A stretch of 43,515 bases of DNA from Candidatus Magasanikbacteria bacterium GW2011_GWC2_37_14. GTDB taxonomy: Bacteria > Patescibacteriota > Patescibacteriia > Magasanikbacterales > UBA922. This document shows, piece after piece, positions 8,772 to 16,642 of this stretch. Each line of letters opens with the position of its first letter. Position 1 is the stretch's first letter. The position numbers and the translations under genes are program-made. The DNA lies in NCBI GenBank assembly GCA_000990355.1, contig LBSX01000001.1, positions 67,392-110,906 of the forward strand. Direction: 5' to 3'. A model generated the notes under the pieces. The model was not told the origin of the DNA and searched no databases. It saw only the letters and a program-made list of their open reading frames with translations.

Positions 8772-8887
8772 CAAACAAATTTTCAATTATCAATTACCAA
8801 TTCCCAATCAATGACCAATTTCACAATGAAACAAACTTGAAAATTGAATCATTGAAAATTCATTGTAAATTGAAAATTGTAAATTGT
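8772..8887. repeat. AT-rich inverted repeat, copy 2 (dnaK-dnaJ spacer)
   Basis: The dnaK-dnaJ spacer consists of TTTCAATTATCAATTACCAATT-like units and a downstream complementary half (GAAAATTCATTGTAAATTG). It is related to the element at 7523-7650 and can form a long imperfect hairpin in the dnaK-dnaJ transcript. It supplies an in-frame upstream ATG for dnaJ that is probably not used. Confidence 0.65.
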
Positions 8888-10828
8888 TTATTTTACAACC
8901 TCTCCCTCAATAGGACCTTGTTCATCCTTCTTCTCATCAGCAGCCTTGTCCGCCGAAGCTCCATTTTGTGGAGCGGAGGCGGAGTACATCTTTTGTCCTA
9001 CTACTTGAGCAACTTTGGATAATTCCTCACTGGCTTTTTTAATTGCTTCTACATCATCTTTATCTTTTACTTCTTTTACGGCTTTTACCGCTTCCTCAAC
9101 ATTTTTCTTTTCTTCATCAGTAATTGAAATTTTATGCTGAGCATCAGCCGAAGCATTCTTTTCTTCCACATCCTTCATCATTTTTTCGCTAGTATAAACC
9201 ATGGTATCAGCCAAATTGCGCACTTCAATTAATTCACGTTTCTTTTTGTCTTCATCGGCATGAGCTTCGGCATCCTTTTTCATTTTTTCAATTTCTTCTT
9301 TGGAAAGTCCAGAAGAAGCTTCAATACGAATTGATTGTTCTTTGTTGGTAGCTTTATCTTTGGCTTTGACACTTACAATACCATTAGCATCAATATCAAA
9401 AGTTACTTCGATTTGTGGCACGCCACGAGGGGAGGGTGGAATTCCATCAAGCATAAAGCGACCAAGTGTTTTATTATCGACTGCCATAGGACGATCACCT
9501 TGCAACACATTTATTTCTACACTTGGTTGATTATCGGCTGCTGTAGAAAATACTTGCGATTTGCTTGTAGGAATTGTGGTATTTCGTTCAATTAAAGGAG
9601 TCATTACACTACCAAGAGTTTCCAAACCCAAAGAAAGTGGAGTTACATCCAAGAGTAAAATTTCTTTGCCTAAATCACCTTGTAATTGTCCACCTTGAAT
9701 ACCAGCGCCAATAGCTACTACTTCGTCTGGGTTTACCGATACATTTGGTTTTTTGCCAAAAAATTCTTCTACTTTCTTTAATACTAATGGCATACGAGTC
9801 ATACCACCTACCATAATTACTTCATCAATTTCACTTAGTTTAAAACCAGAATCCTCAACCGCTTTTTTAACTGGACCAAAAGTTTTTTCTACCAAATCCC
9901 CTACTAATTCTTCCAATTTAGCGCGGGACAATTTCATATTTAAATGTTTTGGACCATCGGCAGTAGAAGTAATAAAAGGTTCATTAATTTCAATTTCTGG
10001 TGTAGAAGACAATTCAATTTTGGCCTTTTCTGCCGCATCTTTTACCCGTTGAAGTGATAATGGATCTTTACTTAAATCTACTCCTTCAACTTTTTTAAAT
10101 TCTGCTAAAATCCATTCAATAATCTTTTGATCAAAATCATCACCACCCAAATGAGTGTCACCATTGGTTGATTTTACTTCTACCGTAGATTGACCTTCAA
10201 CTGCATCATGACCAATTTCCAAAATAGAAATATCAAAAGTACCGCCACCTAAATCGTAGACAGCAATCTTTTGATCTTTGGTTTTATCAAAACCATAAGC
10301 AAAAGCGGCAGCAGTAGGTTCGTTGATAATCCGACTTACTTTTAAGCCAGCAATTTCTCCGGCGTCTTTGGTAGCTTTGCGTTGAGCATCATCAAAATAG
10401 GCGGGTACGGTAATTACGGCTTCGGTAATTTTTTCACCAATTCTTTCTTCGGCATCAGCTTTTAATTTTTGCAGTACCATGGCCGAAATTTCTTGTGGAC
10501 TATATTCTTTACCTTGCATTTCAATTTTTACACCCTCACCAGCTTTTACAATGCCAAATGGCATTAGTTTTTGATCACGTTGTACTTCTTCGTCTTCGTA
10601 GCGACGACCAATTAAACGTTTAATAGAATACAAAGTATTCTTGGGGTTGGTAATTGATTGACGTTTCGCCAATTGACCAACTAATCTTTCACCAGTTTTT
10701 GACACGGCAATAATGGAAGGTGTGGTACGAAAACCTTCTTTGTTTTCCAACACTTTTGGTTGGCCACCTTCGATAATAGCCATACAACTATTTGTTGTTC
10801 CTAAATCGATTCCTAATATTTTACTCAT
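8888..10828 (-). CDS. dnaK: Chaperone DnaK (Hsp70)
   Basis: A 646-aa Hsp70 that binds unfolded segments in an ATP-controlled cycle with DnaJ and GrpE. I choose the ATG at 10828 ([18 protein letters not shown]), the universal DnaK N-terminus; an ATG at 10843 would add MTINN from the upstream repeat. The nucleotide-binding motifs are present (phosphate 1 near the start, [12 protein letters not shown] for phosphate 2, MVGGMTRMP). The substrate domain includes [11 protein letters not shown] and the C-terminus ends in a Glu/Asp/Lys-rich tail with EGEVVK. Length is normal. It follows the nudix::grpE gene by 65 bp containing a small palindromic repeat. Confidence 0.98.
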   Translation of the reverse strand: MSKILGIDLGTTNSCMAIIEGGQPKVLENKEGFRTTPSIIAVSKTGERLVGQLAKRQSITNPKNTLYSIKRLIGRRYEDEEVQRDQKLMPFGIVKAGEGVKIEMQGKEYSPQEISAMVLQKLKADAEERIGEKITEAVITVPAYFDDAQRKATKDAGEIAGLKVSRIINEPTAAAFAYGFDKTKDQKIAVYDLGGGTFDISILEIGHDAVEGQSTVEVKSTNGDTHLGGDDFDQKIIEWILAEFKKVEGVDLSKDPLSLQRVKDAAEKAKIELSSTPEIEINEPFITSTADGPKHLNMKLSRAKLEELVGDLVEKTFGPVKKAVEDSGFKLSEIDEVIMVGGMTRMPLVLKKVEEFFGKKPNVSVNPDEVVAIGAGIQGGQLQGDLGKEILLLDVTPLSLGLETLGSVMTPLIERNTTIPTSKSQVFSTAADNQPSVEINVLQGDRPMAVDNKTLGRFMLDGIPPSPRGVPQIEVTFDIDANGIVSVKAKDKATNKEQSIRIEASSGLSKEEIEKMKKDAEAHADEDKKKRELIEVRNLADTMVYTSEKMMKDVEEKNASADAQHKISITDEEKKNVEEAVKAVKEVKDKDDVEAIKKASEELSKVAQVVGQKMYSASAPQNGASADKAADEKKDEQGPIEGEVVK

Positions 10829-10837
10829 ATTATTTAT

Positions 10838-10867
10838 TGTCATGCTGAATTTATTTCAGCATCTTTC
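10838..10867. repeat. TGTCATGCTGAAT palindromic repeat in the grpE-dnaK spacer
   Basis: GATGCTGAAATAAATTCAGC on the minus strand forms a compact hairpin (GCTGAAT / ATTTCAGC). The same TGTC...GCTGAAT core recurs in the insert inside comEC (34878-35003), so it is a dispersed element. Confidence 0.6.
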
Positions 10868-10893
10868 TTAATTATTAAATTTTTTATTTAAAA

Positions 10894-11799
10894 TTATTTA
10901 GTTTTAGCTACAATCACCTTCGCAACCTTAATTACTTTCCCTTTCATTATATAGCCAGCTTCCACTTCTTTAACTATCACACCTTCCTGCCACTCCTTAC
11001 CCTGAACTGAACCCTCAGGTTCTGGTTCATGGGCTTCGGCAACGGCTTCGTGTAAATTTGGATCAAACAATTCACCAACAGTTTTTATTTCTTCTACATT
11101 ATGATCTTGCATTACTTTCCAAAACTGTTTCATTATATATTCAATGCCTTTTTTCCAATTGTCATTTTGTAGAGACGCAAGATTTTGCGTCTCTACGGCG
11201 AATGCCTTTTTAAAATTATCATACACGGGAATAAAATCTTCCAAAATTTGCTGTTCACTATAACGCACCCATTCACCTCGCATATCCTCTATTTCTTTTT
11301 TTAAATTTTGATAATCTGCCTGAGCTCTCTGCCACCCGGCTTTGTAATTTTCAAGAGCTTCTTTTTCGTTTTTATTGTTAAAATATATTCCTAAAGTCTC
11401 TTTTGTTAATTTTTCTATATTTTTACTTTCTTTAATCTGATTTTCTGTTAGCCAAGTATATTCAAAACCTTCACGATTATCCAACTTAACATTATCTTCA
11501 GCATCATCGGTTTTTACCACAAAATCAATAGCAATTATATGTCTTTCAGGATTATATGTTTTATCGAATATAAATTCTACTGGTCTAATAAATTCTGGAT
11601 TATATACATTTAAATTCGTTTCTTCTTTTACTTCACGAATTACACAATCTGTCATTTTTTCTCCCCATTCTTCATGTCCACCAGGAATATGCCATTTTTT
11701 TTCAAATCTTTCACCCTTCATTAAAAAAACTTTATCTTGATTATTAATAATGATTACCCCCGAACAAATTTTTGGATACTTTTTATTTTCATCTGGCAT
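10894..11799 (-). CDS. grpE: Nudix hydrolase::GrpE fusion (nucleotide exchange factor)
   Basis: A 301-aa two-domain protein. Residues 1-145 form a Nudix domain: Nudix box with G41, E47 and R55-E56-V-K-E59-E60 (Asn in place of the last Gly). Residues 146-301 are GrpE: a coiled-coil start (ENYKAGWQRAQADYQNLKKE), a four-helix part (WKKGIEYIMKQFWKVMQDH) and the beta-wing region (GELFDPNLHEAV to GYIMKGKVI). GrpE releases ADP from DnaK. No ATG, GTG or TTG occurs in frame between the parts until a Met inside the coiled coil, so GrpE seems to be made only as the fusion. A 28-bp palindrome (11169-11196) encodes the extra AVETQNLASLQN within GrpE. It starts one base after the hrcA stop and is followed by dnaK. 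Confidence 0.92.
   Translation of the reverse strand: MPDENKKYPKICSGVIIINNQDKVFLMKGERFEKKWHIPGGHEEWGEKMTDCVIREVKEETNLNVYNPEFIRPVEFIFDKTYNPERHIIAIDFVVKTDDAEDNVKLDNREGFEYTWLTENQIKESKNIEKLTKETLGIYFNNKNEKEALENYKAGWQRAQADYQNLKKEIEDMRGEWVRYSEQQILEDFIPVYDNFKKAFAVETQNLASLQNDNWKKGIEYIMKQFWKVMQDHNVEEIKTVGELFDPNLHEAVAEAHEPEPEGSVQGKEWQEGVIVKEVEAGYIMKGKVIKVAKVIVAKTK
11169..11196. repeat. GTAGAGACGCAA palindrome inside grpE
   Basis: Perfect 12-bp arms, GTAGAGACGCAA and TTGCGTCTCTAC, separated by GATT. It lies in frame within the GrpE domain and encodes about 10 residues that interrupt the long helix region. Related palindromes lie in the comEC-like hydrolase (33791-33818) and in comEC (35724-35749). Confidence 0.85.
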
Positions 11800-11800
11800 A

Positions 11801-12478
11801 TTATAACAATTCTTTAATAAATTTAACTAAATCTACGCTTTCGCCATAGTTCATTCTTGTTGGCCCAATAATAACTAGCAAACCTTGTTTACCAAATTTG
11901 GTAGCTACCAAGCCACAAGAATTTCCAAAAGGATTTTTTTGACCAATTAAAATGCCAATTTCTTGGCCAATAGCTTTGGACATTTCACCCATATTATCTT
12001 CACAATTATCAAAAATATTGGAAATGGATTTGTCGGTAGCCGAATCGCGAAATTCTGGCTGAGCAAACAAACCAGAAATACCGGTATAATAAATATTGTT
12101 TACATCAAAAGACACAATTACCGCTTCGCCAGTTTCTTCAGAAATTAATTTTGCAAAGCCTTTAATTTTTTTTACATTGTCTGGTTCTTCTTTTACCAAA
12201 TTTTCAAATTTGGATTTGGTTTTTGCTTTTATTTTATCGGCCTCCATTAAATTTTCTACATAATATTGGTAACCCAATTCTGTAGGAATTCGGCCAGCCG
12301 AAGTATGAGGATGAGTTAGAAACCCAAGTTCTTCTAATTCCCGCATTTCATTACGAATTGTAGGGGCAGAAATATCCAGACCAGATTTTAAAACCAAAAA
12401 ATTAGAACCCACTGGTTCGGCGGTCTTGATATAACTTTCAACAATTAGTTTTAATAATAATTCTTGACGTTTTTCCAT
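11801..12478 (-). CDS. hrcA: Heat-inducible transcription repressor HrcA (short form)
   Basis: A 225-aa repressor that binds CIRCE operators and controls the chaperone genes. I choose the ATG at 12478 (MEKRQELLLKLIVESYI); the longer frame from 12505 runs into the CIRCE box. The N-terminal winged helix is clear: SAPTIRNEMRELEELGFLTHPHTSAGRIPT. The rest is a GAF-like domain ending IIGPTRMNYGESVDLVKFIKELL, the normal HrcA C-terminus. Typical HrcA proteins are about 340 aa, so roughly 100 residues of the central inserted dimerisation region are missing while both ends are intact. It heads the operon with nudix::grpE, dnaK and dnaJ. Confidence 0.92.
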   Translation of the reverse strand: MEKRQELLLKLIVESYIKTAEPVGSNFLVLKSGLDISAPTIRNEMRELEELGFLTHPHTSAGRIPTELGYQYYVENLMEADKIKAKTKSKFENLVKEEPDNVKKIKGFAKLISEETGEAVIVSFDVNNIYYTGISGLFAQPEFRDSATDKSISNIFDNCEDNMGEMSKAIGQEIGILIGQKNPFGNSCGLVATKFGKQGLLVIIGPTRMNYGESVDLVKFIKELL

Positions 12479-12498
12479 ATTTGTAAGCCTTTGGCTTA

Positions 12499-12525
12499 TT
12501 AGCACTCAAGTCTAACGAGTGATAA
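12499..12525. promoter_or_regulatory. CIRCE operator
   Basis: On the plus strand TTAGCACTC, nine bases, then GAGTGATAA. This matches the CIRCE consensus TTAGCACTC-N9-GAGTGCTAA with one mismatch. It lies 21 bp upstream of the hrcA ATG and overlaps the expected transcription start of the promoter at 12524-12552, as expected for HrcA autorepression. Confidence 0.93.
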
Positions 12526-12552
12526 TATACCATTATCACTCAAACCCGTCAA
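12524..12552 (-). promoter_or_regulatory. Promoter of the hrcA-grpE-dnaK-dnaJ operon
   Basis: Minus strand TTGACG (12547-12552), 17-bp spacer, TATATT (12524-12529): a near-consensus vegetative sigma factor promoter. A second inverted repeat covers it: GAGTGATAAT and ATTATCACTC (12517-12541) around five bases, overlapping both the -10 box and the outer CIRCE arm. Confidence 0.85.
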
Positions 12553-12573
12553 TTGCTAAAACTGTGGATAAAT

Positions 12574-12600
12574 AAAAAACCGCCAAAAGGGCGGTTTTTT
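12574..12600. terminator. Bidirectional intrinsic terminator
   Basis: AAAAAACCGCC and GGCGGTTTTTT form an 11-bp stem around a five-base loop, with T runs on both strands. It ends the SPFH gene (minus strand) and isolates the heat-shock promoter downstream. Confidence 0.88.
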
Positions 12601-12611
12601 ATTTATTTATT

Positions 12612-13202
12612 TTACTTATCTGCTGTTTTACTATATTCCCCTACATCAGCAATTTCACTTAAAAGTACATTTTCTACGTAAATACCACGGGAGTAGAAAA
12701 TACGTTCTAATTCATTTTTTAATTCGGTTTCTACAGCATCACGTTTAATGCCAATAATATCTTGCTTATCAAAACGACTCATTACCATACGAATACGACT
12801 GCGTACAGTTGGACGCACAATCTTGGCCACAAAGTCTTCACCAATTGATTGCCAAATGGCAGGAATTTGGTGAATATCTAAACGAAGCAAAATTGCCCCT
12901 TCGGTGCCAATTCTCTTGCCATCTTGAGTAATAGCGGCAATTGGGATATCTCCCATGGCTTTTTCATTTTCTGGGTTAAAATCACGAGAAATTCTGTATT
13001 CCAAAGTTTGGGTATTAAACAATTTGGCTTTTTGCCAAAAAGGAATTTTTAAATGAAGCCCGGGAGTAAGTACTTTTTTTAAAACACCTCTGCCTAGATC
13101 GTATACACAAGCTACATACCCTGGTGGTACATAAATAAAAATGCCTTTTAACACATCCTCCATTACAAATGAATACATTAACTTGTCCAATGAATCTGCC
13201 AT
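12612..13202 (-). CDS. SPFH / band 7 (prohibitin-like) protein, short
   Basis: A 196-aa protein with an SPFH core: IFIYVPPGYVACVYDLGRGVLKKVLTPGLHLKIPFWQKAKLFNTQTLEYRI, then an RPTVRSRIRMVMSRFD-like helix and ELKNELERIFYSRGIYVENVLLSEI. SPFH proteins assemble into ring-shaped membrane scaffolds and often regulate proteases. Unusual points: no clear N-terminal transmembrane anchor, and it stops at the point where the long coiled coil normally begins (GEYSKTADK), so oligomer shape would differ. A hairpin terminator follows at 12574. A tandem repeat of TTTTAAG lies upstream. Confidence 0.85.
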   Translation of the reverse strand: MADSLDKLMYSFVMEDVLKGIFIYVPPGYVACVYDLGRGVLKKVLTPGLHLKIPFWQKAKLFNTQTLEYRISRDFNPENEKAMGDIPIAAITQDGKRIGTEGAILLRLDIHQIPAIWQSIGEDFVAKIVRPTVRSRIRMVMSRFDKQDIIGIKRDAVETELKNELERIFYSRGIYVENVLLSEIADVGEYSKTADK

Positions 13203-13204
13203 AT

Positions 13205-13272
13205 TGTAGTTTTAAGTTTTAAGTTTTAAGTCCTAAAATTACTTACGACTTATAACTTATGACTTATGGCTT
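13205..13272. repeat. Tandem TTTTAAG / ACTTATGACTTAT short repeats
   Basis: Three copies of TTTTAAG in a row on the plus strand, then near-repeats of GACTTATAACTTATGACTTATGG. The AAGACTTAAGACTT unit in leuS at 40622-40660 looks related. It fills the spacer between yidC and the SPFH gene. Confidence 0.6.
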
Positions 13273-13285
13273 TATTTAGCCAAAA

Positions 13286-13999
13286 TTAGTGATGTTTAGC
13301 TACAGTTTTCTTTTCTTTAAAGAGTACTTTACTAAACTGACTAATTATAACAGAAAAAGTCATAGTTGTCAAGATAAACAATGACTTTACCATTGGCAAG
13401 AACCAAAGGGCTAAAAAGGAAAAAGCAGGGAAAAGAATAAAATAAGCCAGGTCAGATTTGGTTAAATTAAACTTTTGTTTACGATAATCTAGATAAATTT
13501 CTAATAATAAATACAAAGCAGTAATTCCTGGCCAAATAATTGTACGAGTTTCACCCAAATTAAAACCATAAAACATCACATTAATTTGCCCAGGAAAATC
13601 CATAAAAGGATAAAGAATTCTTAAAATCTTTTCTCCGGTAATTCCCCGTAAAAATACCTGATACAACAATACTAACACCAAAATTTGTACCCCCAATACT
13701 ACTACGGTGCTCCAAGGACTAGTTTTTCTTTTTTTAAACAAACGACGCAATTCTTCTTTTTTCTTTACTGGGTCATCACGGTGATCTTTTTCTATTTGTT
13801 TTACTTGGGCATCAATTTCATCATTCTTAGTCTTAGTTTTTTCGGTAACCAAAGTAAAAGGCAATAAAACCATACGCAAAACAATGGTAAGGTACACCAC
13901 GGCCCAACCTAAATTTTGGTCTGTCCAATTATTGTATATCCAAATTAGAAAATTGAATACCGGCTGATACAAAAAGTCGTTCCAAAGATTTATAAACAT
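13286..13999 (-). CDS. yidC: Membrane protein insertase YidC/Oxa1 family
   Basis: A 237-aa polytopic protein that inserts and folds inner-membrane proteins, alone or with SecYEG. Features: FLIWIYNNWTDQNLGWAVVYLTIVLRMVLLPFT with the conserved Arg in the first core helix, a cytoplasmic charged hairpin (VKQIEKDHRDDPVKKKEELRRLFKKRKTSPW), and three later helices. It has no large periplasmic domain, as in Gram-positive types. I prefer the ATG at 13999; the longer frame begins with a TTG at 14038 that overlaps a plausible promoter (TTGTTG, 17 bp, TATACT). The start choice is uncertain. The macB-like permease ends 50 bp upstream. Confidence 0.9.
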   Translation of the reverse strand: MFINLWNDFLYQPVFNFLIWIYNNWTDQNLGWAVVYLTIVLRMVLLPFTLVTEKTKTKNDEIDAQVKQIEKDHRDDPVKKKEELRRLFKKRKTSPWSTVVVLGVQILVLVLLYQVFLRGITGEKILRILYPFMDFPGQINVMFYGFNLGETRTIIWPGITALYLLLEIYLDYRKQKFNLTKSDLAYFILFPAFSFLALWFLPMVKSLFILTTMTFSVIISQFSKVLFKEKKTVAKHH

Positions 14000-14051
14000 A
14001 CTAGCTACAAGTATAGCAAAAAACCCAAAAAACAACAAGAGAAGCTTAAGT

Positions 14052-15302
14052 TTAGTCTTTTCTTAACGCTACAATAGGATCTAAATTAGCAGCTTTTTTG
14101 GCTGGGTAAATTCCAAAAATCAAACCAATAACCACTGAAAAACCCACAGCAACAACAATTGACATGAGTGAAATTGAATATGTCCAAGCAAAACCATAGG
14201 CAACAGCCACTAACATTATTAAGTAAGCTAAAATCGCTCCTAAAACAATCCCAGTTACTCCCCCACTTAAAGTAACAATAACAGCTTCGGTCAAAAATTG
14301 CCACAAAATATCTTTACGTTTGGCACCGACTGCTTTGCGCAAACCAATTTCAAAAGTACGTTCAGCAACTGACACATACATAATATTCATAATGCCAATC
14401 CCGCCTACCACCAAAGAAATACAAACCAAAGTCACTAATAAAATAGTTACCGTACCAACGATATTACCAAGCATGCTTTGTGCTTCATCCATAGTATTTA
14501 CGGCAAAATCATCTTTATTTGGGTCAGTAATATTGTGCTCCTCGCGCATAATAAAAGTTAAATCCTCCTGAGTCTGTTTGGATAAACTAGAATCTTTCAT
14601 TTTGGCCACAGCAAAAGAAATATAATCAATGCCCAAAACTCTTTTTTGCATGGTTTTTAAAGGCAAATAAAGATTATCATCCAAATTCATAAAAAATGCC
14701 GATCCCCGCTCAGCCGCCACACCTACCACTTTGTATTTATTGCCTTTTATAGAAATACTCTTGCCAACTGGATCTTCATCGCCAAAAAATTTTTGCCAAA
14801 CACTGTACCCCAAAACTACTACTTGTTGCAAACTTTCTTCTTCATCTTTGGTAAAAAACCTACCTTGGTCTATTTGTGTGCTATCTACTTCTGGAGCTTC
14901 ATAACTAACTCCCTGCAAAAAAACTTTTTTTTCTACATCTTGATAAGTAACAACCTCTTGGCCCATAACTGCTCCATAAATATGAGTAATATTTTGATGT
15001 TTTTTAATTGCCTCTAAATCTTTATTTTTAAAAGTGGTAATCACAATACCCAAGGCTTGACCTTGACCATTTTCTGAGGAAGTTTTGCCAACATTTGGCA
15101 CTTTAGTTTCTAGTTCAATAATACCCGTGCCAAAAGTGTCTAATTGGCCTTTAATCAAACCGTCCAAACCTCGACCAGCTGCAAAAACTACAATTACTGC
15201 CGAAATACCAATAGAAATTGCGAGAATTGTAAGAATACTCCGACTTTTTTGTAAAAGTAGTGCTTTAAAGGCTAAAATTGTGGAAGAAAAAATTTTATTC
15301 AT
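14052..15302 (-). CDS. MacB-like ABC transporter permease (second copy)
   Basis: A 416-aa FtsX/MacB family permease. I use the ATG at 15302 (MNKIFSSTILAFKALLLQKSRS), which overlaps the upstream gene by eight bases. Layout: one N-terminal helix (TILAISIGISAVIVVFA), an extracytoplasmic MacB_PCD domain of about 220 aa, then three C-terminal helices with the FtsX motif GGIGIMNIMYVSVAERTFEIGLRKAVGAKRKDIL. MacB proteins act as mechanotransmission exporters rather than classical channels. It is paralogous to the adjacent gene at 15295-16536; together they may form a heterodimer powered by the ATPase at 16643. The substrate is unknown. Confidence 0.9.
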   Translation of the reverse strand: MNKIFSSTILAFKALLLQKSRSILTILAISIGISAVIVVFAAGRGLDGLIKGQLDTFGTGIIELETKVPNVGKTSSENGQGQALGIVITTFKNKDLEAIKKHQNITHIYGAVMGQEVVTYQDVEKKVFLQGVSYEAPEVDSTQIDQGRFFTKDEEESLQQVVVLGYSVWQKFFGDEDPVGKSISIKGNKYKVVGVAAERGSAFFMNLDDNLYLPLKTMQKRVLGIDYISFAVAKMKDSSLSKQTQEDLTFIMREEHNITDPNKDDFAVNTMDEAQSMLGNIVGTVTILLVTLVCISLVVGGIGIMNIMYVSVAERTFEIGLRKAVGAKRKDILWQFLTEAVIVTLSGGVTGIVLGAILAYLIMLVAVAYGFAWTYSISLMSIVVAVGFSVVIGLIFGIYPAKKAANLDPIVALRKD

Positions 15303-16536
15303 AGCGCAAAGCATCAATTGGATCTAATTTACTTGCTCGTCGAGCTGGAATTAAACCAAAAATTAAACCAATGACCGAAGAAACAAACACTCCTAAAAAT
15401 ATTGAAAAAAATGAAATAGAAAATTCCCATTTATAACCCAAAGCATTGGCCACTACCGCTACCAAAAACGAAACTAGTACGCCAAATAAAATTCCTACTA
15501 TACCAGCAATAGAAGTTAAGACAATGGTTTCAATTAAAAATTGAATCATAATCTGGCGATTTTTGGCACCCACAGCTTTCCGCAAACCAATTTCGCGAAT
15601 CCGTTCTTGAACCGACACTAGCATAATATTCATAATGCCAATCCCGCCTACCACCAAAGCCAAACCCGCAATGGCTGCCAAGAAAAATTTTAAAGCATTG
15701 GTAATTTGTAATAAAACATCTAAAGATTCTTTTTGGGTACGCACATCAAAGTCATCTGGTTGGCCTGGCAAAATATCATGACGATCGCGCAAAATTTGTT
15801 TTACTTCTTCACGCACTAAGTCCAATTTATTTTCATCACTAACTTTTAAACGGGCATAACTTAGATGATTAATACCAAGCATCAACTTTTGTCCGACAGT
15901 TATTGGAATATAAATTTGATTATCTTGATTGGAAAATCCCGAAGTTCCACGTTCGCGCATTACCCCAATTACCCGAAAACTTTGCTTACCAATTTTTACC
16001 AATTCCCCTACTGGATTTTGATCACCAAATAAATTTTTCCAAGTGTCGGAACCTAAAACTGCCACTTTTTGCATTGATTTTTCTTCCTCTTCGGTAAAAA
16101 AATTACCAATTTGTGTATCAGTATCTTCAACTGTCGGCAAATATGAAGAAACACCAATAAAAGTAGTATCAGTTTTATTACCTTGCCAGACTGCGGTTTC
16201 GCTCCCCCGTACATAGCCAGTATAAGCAGTAATTTCGGGAATTCTTGACTGGTCATAAAGAGCCTTAACATCATCATATTTTAAAGTAGTGATCACAATA
16301 CCCATTACCGAGGCCGGTGGCCCCTCTTTGTCTGTACTACCTGGGAATATGGCCATTAGGTTTGAACCTTGGCTTTTTATTTGATTAAAAATCAAACTCT
16401 GGGCACCATTACCAACCGAAATAATCATAATCACCGAAGCAATGCCAATAATAATTCCAAGCATAGTTAAAAACGAACGAATTTTATTTTGTTTGATGAG
16501 GTGGAATGAATTGTTAACGTTTTCAATGAAGTTCAT
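15295..16536 (-). CDS. MacB-like ABC transporter permease (first copy)
   Basis: A 413-aa permease with the same design as its neighbour: MNFIENVNNSFHLIKQNKIRSFLTMLGIIIGIASVIMI, a long extracytoplasmic domain with VMRERGTSGF and WKNLFGDQNPVGE motifs, then GGIGIMNIMLVSVQERIREIGLRKAVGAKNRQI and two more helices ending in RRASKLDPIDALRYE. The ending ARRAAxLDPxxALR is characteristic of MacB/LolC-type permeases. The C-terminus overlaps the start of the second permease. The ATPase gene ends up just upstream across a repeat-filled gap. Two permeases with one ATPase suggests a heterodimeric exporter. Confidence 0.92.
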   Translation of the reverse strand: MNFIENVNNSFHLIKQNKIRSFLTMLGIIIGIASVIMIISVGNGAQSLIFNQIKSQGSNLMAIFPGSTDKEGPPASVMGIVITTLKYDDVKALYDQSRIPEITAYTGYVRGSETAVWQGNKTDTTFIGVSSYLPTVEDTDTQIGNFFTEEEEKSMQKVAVLGSDTWKNLFGDQNPVGELVKIGKQSFRVIGVMRERGTSGFSNQDNQIYIPITVGQKLMLGINHLSYARLKVSDENKLDLVREEVKQILRDRHDILPGQPDDFDVRTQKESLDVLLQITNALKFFLAAIAGLALVVGGIGIMNIMLVSVQERIREIGLRKAVGAKNRQIMIQFLIETIVLTSIAGIVGILFGVLVSFLVAVVANALGYKWEFSISFFSIFLGVFVSSVIGLIFGLIPARRASKLDPIDALRYE

Positions 16537-16542
16537 AAAGCA

Positions 16543-16640
16543 TTGTCATTCCCGCCCCCATTTACACGAGGGTAAACTCCGGCGGGAATCTAGAAATTGT
16601 AAAACTTTGTCTGGATCCCCGCCTTCGCGAGGATGACAGT
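16543..16640. repeat. TGTCATTCCCGC-type dispersed repeat
   Basis: This element begins TTGTCATTCCCGCC, contains complementary halves (TTTACACGAGGGTAAA; CCGGCGGGAATC), continues with CTGGATCCCCGCC and ends CGAGGATGACAG. The TGTCAT...ATGACA ends are inverted. It fills almost the entire gap between the ABC ATPase and first permease genes, so it must be transcribed through. Confidence 0.8.
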
Positions 16641-16642
16641 TG

